Of a stretch of 64,000 bases of DNA, positions 60,428-64,000 are shown one piece after another. The notes under the pieces are model-generated. The model made no database searches. It was not told the origin of the DNA and saw only the letters and a list, made by a program, of their open reading frames with translations. The stretch is from the NCBI GenBank assembly GCA_947458265.1, contig CANGYF010000006.1, forward strand, positions 124,001-188,000. The letters run 5' to 3'. A program made the translations under genes and the position numbers. This DNA is from Betaproteobacteria bacterium (GTDB taxonomy: Bacteria > Pseudomonadota > Gammaproteobacteria > Burkholderiales > CAIKXV01). The stretch's first letter is position 1; each line of letters starts with the position of its first letter.

Positions 60428-61457
60428 GTGCCCCTCCGCCTTCTGCCTGGTTTGCCCCGGATGGCGCGCCGGAGCCGTCTCTGGTTGACATCTGCCCGAC
60501 GCCGGCATCGTGCGCCTGCTGGTCGGCGTGGTAGCTCGAACGCACCATCGGCCCGCAGGCCGCATGGGCGAAACCCATCTTCATCGCTTCTGCTTCGAAC
60601 ATGGCGAAGGTGTCCGGATGCACGAACCGGGTGACCGGCAGGTGGTGCCCGGACGGCTGCAGGTACTGGCCGACGGTGAGCATGTCGACATCGTGCGCCC
60701 GCATCTCGCGCATCACCTCGAGGATCTCCTCGTCGGTCTCGCCCAGGCCGACCATCAGCCCCGACTTGGTCGGCACCTTCGGGTGCTTCGCCTTGAACTC
60801 CTTCAGCAGCAGCAGCGAGTTCGCGAAGTCTGCACCCGGTCGGGCCGCCTTGTAGAGACGCGGCACAGTCTCGAGGTTGTGGTTCATCACGTCCGGCGGA
60901 CCGGCATCGAGGATCGCCAGGGCGCGCTCGCGCCGGCCGCGGAAATCGGGCACCAGCACCTCGATGGTGGTGGCCGGCGACAGCTCGCGCACCGAGCGGA
61001 TGCAGTCGACGAAATGCTGCGCGCCACCGTCGCGCAGGTCATCGCGGTCGACGCTGGTGATCACCACGTAGCGAAGGCCCAGCGCGGCGATGGTCTGGCC
61101 GAGGTGGCGCGGCTCGTCCGGATCCGGCGGCAGCGGACGGCCGTGGCCGACATCGCAGAACGGGCAGCGCCGGGTGCACAGGTCGCCCAGGATCATGAAG
61201 GTCGCCGTGCCCTTGCCGAAGCACTCGCCGATGTTCGGGCAGGACGCTTCTTCGCACACGGTGTGCAGCTTCTGCTCGCGCAGGATCTTCTTGATCTCGT
61301 GGAAGCGGGAATCGGGCAGCGGTGCCTTCACACGGATCCAGTCGGGCTTCTTCAGCGCGACGCCGACCGGCACGATCGGGATCGGGTTGCGCGAGGTCTT
61401 GGCCTGCGCCTTCTGTTTCTCGCCGGCGGCAGGCGGTGGAACCGGGACTGGACTCAT
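60420..61457 (-). CDS. lipA: Lipoyl synthase LipA
   Basis: A 345-residue radical-SAM enzyme that inserts two sulfur atoms into octanoyl-carrier protein to make lipoyl. Auxiliary cluster ligands [12 protein letters not shown]; radical-SAM cluster CTRRCPFCD; then [20 protein letters not shown] and [18 protein letters not shown]-terminal Ser ligand in RSSYHADQQ. The N-terminal 25 residues are Pro/Ala/Lys-rich, and about 25 flexible residues extend the C-terminus. The ATG (61457) overlaps the lipB stop by 4 nt. Its product is needed by the E2 protein at 15.7-17.0 kb. Confidence 0.97.
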   Translation of the reverse strand: MSPVPVPPPAAGEKQKAQAKTSRNPIPIVPVGVALKKPDWIRVKAPLPDSRFHEIKKILREQKLHTVCEEASCPNIGECFGKGTATFMILGDLCTRRCPFCDVGHGRPLPPDPDEPRHLGQTIAALGLRYVVITSVDRDDLRDGGAQHFVDCIRSVRELSPATTIEVLVPDFRGRRERALAILDAGPPDVMNHNLETVPRLYKAARPGADFANSLLLLKEFKAKHPKVPTKSGLMVGLGETDEEILEVMREMRAHDVDMLTVGQYLQPSGHHLPVTRFVHPDTFAMFEAEAMKMGFAHAACGPMVRSSYHADQQAHDAGVGQMSTRDGSGAPSGANQAEGGGAHA

Positions 61458-62149
61458 GCTGGGAGGATCGGGAAGTTGGCTTGCAGGCTGTCGATGAACA
61501 GGTCGGCGAGGCGGTCGGCGATCTCGGCGGTGGAACGCTCGATGCCCAGCGCGCGCGCCTGCGTGACCGCCAGGCCGGGATAACCGCAGGGGTCGATGGC
61601 GGCGAACGGGGCAAGGTCCATGTCGACGTTGAACGCGAGGCCATGGTAGCTGGCGCTGCGCCGGACCTTCAACCCGAGGGCTGCGATCTTCGCCGCGCCG
61701 ACGTACACCCCAGGTGCGTCCACCCTGCCGTGCGCCTCGATGCCCGACTCGCCGAGGCAGTCTATCACGGCCTGTTCCAGCATCCGGACCAGTTGCCGCA
61801 CGCCGAGGCGCCTGCGCCTCAGGTCGAGCAGCACATACATCACCACCTGCCCGGGGCCGTGATAGGTCACCTGGCCACCGCGGTCGGTGCGCACGACCTC
61901 GATCGGGCCATCGGTTGCCGTCGGATGCAGATGATCGGTGCGACCAGCCAGCCCGAGCGTGTATACCGGCGGATGCTCGGTCAGCCACAGCTCGTCGCAG
62001 GTGGCGGCATCGCGGGCGTCGGTGAACGCCTGCATGGCGCGCCAGGTGTCCAGGTAGGCGGTGCGGCCGAGCCGGCGCACCCATGGCACGGCGGCAACGG
62101 CAGGGGCAATCGGGGCGCCGCGGCGGTCATCGGCATTCTGCAGGTCCAT
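61454..62149 (-). CDS. lipB: Octanoyltransferase LipB
   Basis: A 231-residue enzyme transferring octanoate from ACP to lipoyl domains, the first step of lipoyl assembly. Motifs: [20 protein letters not shown], catalytic Lys in [14 protein letters not shown], and [15 protein letters not shown] followed by catalytic Cys in DPCGYPGL. The N-terminus carries about 25 extra residues; the ATG at 62149 starts MDLQNADD. It overlaps lipA by 4 nt and is divergent from the DUF1499 gene. Confidence 0.96.
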   Translation of the reverse strand: MDLQNADDRRGAPIAPAVAAVPWVRRLGRTAYLDTWRAMQAFTDARDAATCDELWLTEHPPVYTLGLAGRTDHLHPTATDGPIEVVRTDRGGQVTYHGPGQVVMYVLLDLRRRRLGVRQLVRMLEQAVIDCLGESGIEAHGRVDAPGVYVGAAKIAALGLKVRRSASYHGLAFNVDMDLAPFAAIDPCGYPGLAVTQARALGIERSTAEIADRLADLFIDSLQANFPILPA

Positions 62150-62216
62150 GCCCCGATTGTAGGCGTGCAGCGCGACTTCGCTAGGCGGGCACGTCCACTT
62201 GCGTCACACTGCGTCG

Positions 62217-62654
62217 ATGTCCTGCAAACCCTTGCGCCCTCGGGCACTGATGGTCGCGCTGGCCGCGATCCTGCTGTGCGCCGGGCCAGTCCGATCGGCC
62301 AGCATGCTGCCCACCTGCCCTGACAGCCCCAACTGCGTATCCTCCCTCGCCGAGCGGCCGTCGCAGCGCGTCGCACCGTTCGCGTTCACCGGGTCGGCCG
62401 AGGCTGCGCATGGCCGCCTCATGCGCCTCCTCGAGCAGGATCGAAGCGCAACCGTCGTCGATGCGCGCAAGGGCTGGATCGCAGCCGAATACCGTTCCCG
62501 TCTGTTCGGCTTCGTCGACGACCTGCGCTTCGAGCTGGACGCGGCGGCCGGCGTGTTCCATGTGCACTCGGCCTCGCGCACCGGCTACTGGGACCTCGGC
62601 GTCAACCGCCGCCGCGTCGAGGCCCTGCGCGCGAAGTTCGCCGCCGGCGGCTGA
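62217..62654 (+). CDS. Exported DUF1499 protein
   Basis: A 145-residue protein with a signal peptide (LRPRALMVALAAILLCAGPVRS) and the family signature CPDSPNCVSS near the mature N-terminus, plus SRTGYWDLGVNRRRVEALR at the C-terminus. The first ATG at 62217 is preferred over a TTG at 62199. Function of the family is unknown. It faces lipB divergently and converges with the SET gene 15 bp downstream. Confidence 0.88.
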   Translation: MSCKPLRPRALMVALAAILLCAGPVRSASMLPTCPDSPNCVSSLAERPSQRVAPFAFTGSAEAAHGRLMRLLEQDRSATVVDARKGWIAAEYRSRLFGFVDDLRFELDAAAGVFHVHSASRTGYWDLGVNRRRVEALRAKFAAGG

Positions 62655-62669
62655 CCAGCGGCCAGCCGA

Positions 62670-63362
62670 TCAGCGCTTCTTGCCGAGCAGCGTGCCGCGG
62701 CAGTTCTTCGATCCGCAGCGGCAACTCCAGCGGCGCTTCTCGGCCGGGGTGTGTGGCGTCTCGAGCGTGATGTTGTAGTCGTAGAACAGCTCTTCGCCCG
62801 CCTTGATGTTGCGGATCGACTCGATCCAGATGCGGCCGTCGACGATGTCCGACTCGCAGTTAGGGTTGCACGAGTGGTTGATCCAGCGGGCGCTGTTCGC
62901 ATCCTTGTTGCCGTCGAGCACGTACTTGTCGTCGAGCGTGAACAGGAAGGTGTGCGACGGCTTGCTCTCGTCGTCGGCGTACCAGCGGTCGGCCTGCGCC
63001 CAGGTGATCTTGCGCGCCTTGTACTCGATGACCCGCTCGCCCTTGGGGATGTCGACCTTGGCGAACACGCCCCGGCCATGGATCGGCGAACGGCGCACGA
63101 AGGTACGCAGCGGCGGATTGGTCGGCTTCGGGTCGGCCTGCTTCGCGACGACCTTCTTCGCAGCCTTCTTCGCCACTTTCTTCGTGGCTTTGTCCGCCAC
63201 TTTCTTCGTGGCCTTCTTTGCGGCCTTCTCCGGCCCGGCCTTGCGCACCGGCTTCTTCACCGCCGTCTTCTTCGGTACAGCCTTCTTCGGTACAGCCTTC
63301 TTCGCAACCTTCTTCGCGACTTTCTTCGAAGCTTTCTTCGTCGCTTTCTTTGCCTTGGCCAT
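62670..63362 (-). CDS. SET-domain protein lysine methyltransferase-like with histone-H1-like Lys/Ala tail
   Basis: A 230-residue protein in two parts. Residues 1-80 are a low-complexity Lys/Ala/Val/Pro tail of repeated KKAxKK and KKAVP units, like histone H1/HctB-type nucleoid proteins. Residues 86-225 are a SET domain: RRSPIHGRGVFAKVDIPKGE, INHSCNPNCE, with the SAM/peptide-binding NHS core, and GEELFYDY, then a post-SET Zn-binding motif CRCGSKNCRG with three Cys. SET enzymes methylate lysines; the basic tail suggests DNA or RNA association, or self-methylation. It lies between the DUF1499 gene and ybeD in the lipoate neighbourhood. Confidence 0.93.
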   Translation of the reverse strand: MAKAKKATKKASKKVAKKVAKKAVPKKAVPKKTAVKKPVRKAGPEKAAKKATKKVADKATKKVAKKAAKKVVAKQADPKPTNPPLRTFVRRSPIHGRGVFAKVDIPKGERVIEYKARKITWAQADRWYADDESKPSHTFLFTLDDKYVLDGNKDANSARWINHSCNPNCESDIVDGRIWIESIRNIKAGEELFYDYNITLETPHTPAEKRRWSCRCGSKNCRGTLLGKKR

Positions 63363-63410
63363 GCAGGAGTCCTGTCGTAAACGCGGGAAACGGGAGATGC
63401 GGGACGGCGT

Positions 63411-63746
63411 CTAGAGGACCATCACCACCATCGGGTGGTCGCAGAGGTCGCGATAGAGTGCATCGAGCTGCTCGCGCGAGGTGGCGACCACGGTGGCGGT
63501 CAGGCTCGTGTACTTGCCTTCGCGGCTGCTGCGGGTCTCGATCGTCGCCGGATCGAAATCGGGGGCGTGGCGCTGGACGACCGCCACCACAGCCGGCACG
63601 AAGCCCGGCGCCGCCGGGCCCATCACCTTGATCGGGAACGGCGACGGATAGACGATCAGTGTGTCCGCCGTGGCCGCGGAGGCATCCTGGCCTCCGGGAA
63701 CCGGCGCGGCGGGCTTGCCGCCATCGGATGCGCCGTTCATTGCCAT
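63411..63746 (-). CDS. DUF493/YbeD (UPF0250) family protein
   Basis: A 111-residue protein. After a 30-residue Gly/Ala/Pro-rich N-terminal extension comes the compact ACT-like YbeD core: IVYPSPFPIKVMGPAAPGFVPAVVAVV, SSREGKYTSLTATVVATSREQLDALYRDLCDHPMVVMVL. YbeD-type genes neighbour lipoate genes in many proteobacteria, and a regulatory role is suspected but unproved. It lies 40 bp after the aminotransferase stop and 48 bp before the SET gene on the same strand. Confidence 0.92.
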   Translation of the reverse strand: MAMNGASDGGKPAAPVPGGQDASAATADTLIVYPSPFPIKVMGPAAPGFVPAVVAVVQRHAPDFDPATIETRSSREGKYTSLTATVVATSREQLDALYRDLCDHPMVVMVL

Positions 63747-63786
63747 GGAAGCTCCCTTCCCGTGCCGGCAGCCGAGGCGCAGTGCA

Positions 63787-64000
63787 TCAGCAACCGGTCA
63801 CCTCGCGCTTGAACACCTGGTAGTGCGCATGCATCTGCTGCCAGACCGGGCCCGGCTTGCCGGTACCGACCGGCTTGCCGTCGAGGGTGGTGATCGCGAG
63901 CACTTCCTTCGTGGCCGAGGTGACCCAGATCTCGTCGGCATCGCGCAGCTCGGCCTCGGTGATCGGGCGCAGCTGGTGCGGCATGCCGTGCTTCTGCGCC
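63787..64000 (-). CDS. D-amino-acid / branched-chain aminotransferase class IV, C-terminal fragment (gene runs off the window)
   Basis: Seventy-one C-terminal residues of a fold-type IV PLP aminotransferase: RPITEAELRDADEIWVTSATKEVLAITTLDGKPV, GKPGPVWQQMHAHYQVFKR. The ATKEV...I..LDGKPVG pattern is typical of D-alanine aminotransferase (Dat). The start lies beyond 64000. It heads the dat-ybeD-SET run on the minus strand. Confidence 0.88.
   Translation of the reverse strand, partial: AQKHGMPHQLRPITEAELRDADEIWVTSATKEVLAITTLDGKPVGTGKPGPVWQQMHAHYQVFKREVTGC

Noticed and set aside
62803-63414. Plus-strand ORF with a Phe-rich, membrane-like C-terminus
   Set aside because: It is the complement of the Lys-rich tail of the SET protein (AAG/GCC codons read backwards as Phe/Ala), so the hydrophobicity is an artefact.

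Overview
The window is GC-rich DNA whose gene content points to a betaproteobacterium, most likely Burkholderiales. The signs are eight Bug/TctC-type periplasmic receptors, a TRAP-TAXI transporter, a PEP-CTERM-type protein, and a recognisable chromosomal core (xerD, typA, and the dat-ybeD-lipB-lipA neighbourhood). I recognised no rRNA or tRNA gene, CRISPR array, insertion sequence or replication origin. Nearly all ORF-track lines are shadows of about 56 real genes. No stretch of 300 bases or more is gene-free. Starts were chosen by Shine-Dalgarno (SD) sequences and spacing where these could be read.

Layout. 1-1.8 kb (+): end of a TonB-dependent receptor gene and a PepSY membrane protein with a His-rich loop, probably a metal or siderophore uptake pair. 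1.8-7.1 kb (-): TAXI receptor, fused TRAP permease, xerD and an orphan Bug receptor. 7.3-11.4 kb: a VOC protein, a class III CoA-transferase and a LOV/PAS-PAS-GGDEF-EAL signalling protein. 11.4-32.4 kb (-): 19 consecutive same-strand genes. They are two dehydrogenases of the 3-hydroxyisobutyrate family, seven Bug receptors, the E1 alpha, E1 beta and E2 genes of a 2-oxo acid dehydrogenase complex, an exported amidohydrolase, two M24 (pita-bread) proteins with damaged metal sites, two alpha/beta hydrolases resembling 2,6-dihydroxypseudooxynicotine hydrolase, an aldo/keto reductase and a RidA-like protein. A divergent GntR/FCD regulator (32.7 kb) faces this block across a 285-bp spacer that carries two matching inverted repeats and promoter-like sequences.

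33.4-41.5 kb: an exported protein of unknown function overlapping an alpha/beta hydrolase that lacks its nucleophile, an aldehyde dehydrogenase, and a complete BMP-type ABC importer (ATPase, two permeases, lipoprotein receptor). 41.6-46 kb: a zeta-class GST-like protein, a CocE/NonD hydrolase, a third 3-HIBADH-family protein and an amidohydrolase-2 protein, ending in a strong intrinsic terminator. 46-56.3 kb: PEP-CTERM protein, FAD amine oxidase, PanE-like reductase, AhpD/CMD-like protein with a divergent MarR regulator, a RidA-superfamily-like protein, a methyltransferase, a two-subunit molybdenum hydroxylase and an Ldh-type dehydrogenase. 56.5-64 kb: typA, a small membrane protein, a PagL-like protein, DUF4197, lipA, lipB, DUF1499, a SET-domain protein with a histone-H1-like tail, ybeD, and the 3' end of a D-amino-acid aminotransferase gene.

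How it may work together (inference). The 11-32 kb block looks like an undescribed catabolic supercluster. Bug receptors would bind organic-acid-like substrates; C-C and C-N hydrolases, RidA, the reductase and the dehydrogenases would process them; and a 2-oxo acid dehydrogenase complex would feed acyl-CoA into central metabolism, under the GntR regulator. The substrate cannot be read from sequence. The E3 subunit and the TctA/TctB membrane partners must be encoded elsewhere if these systems function.
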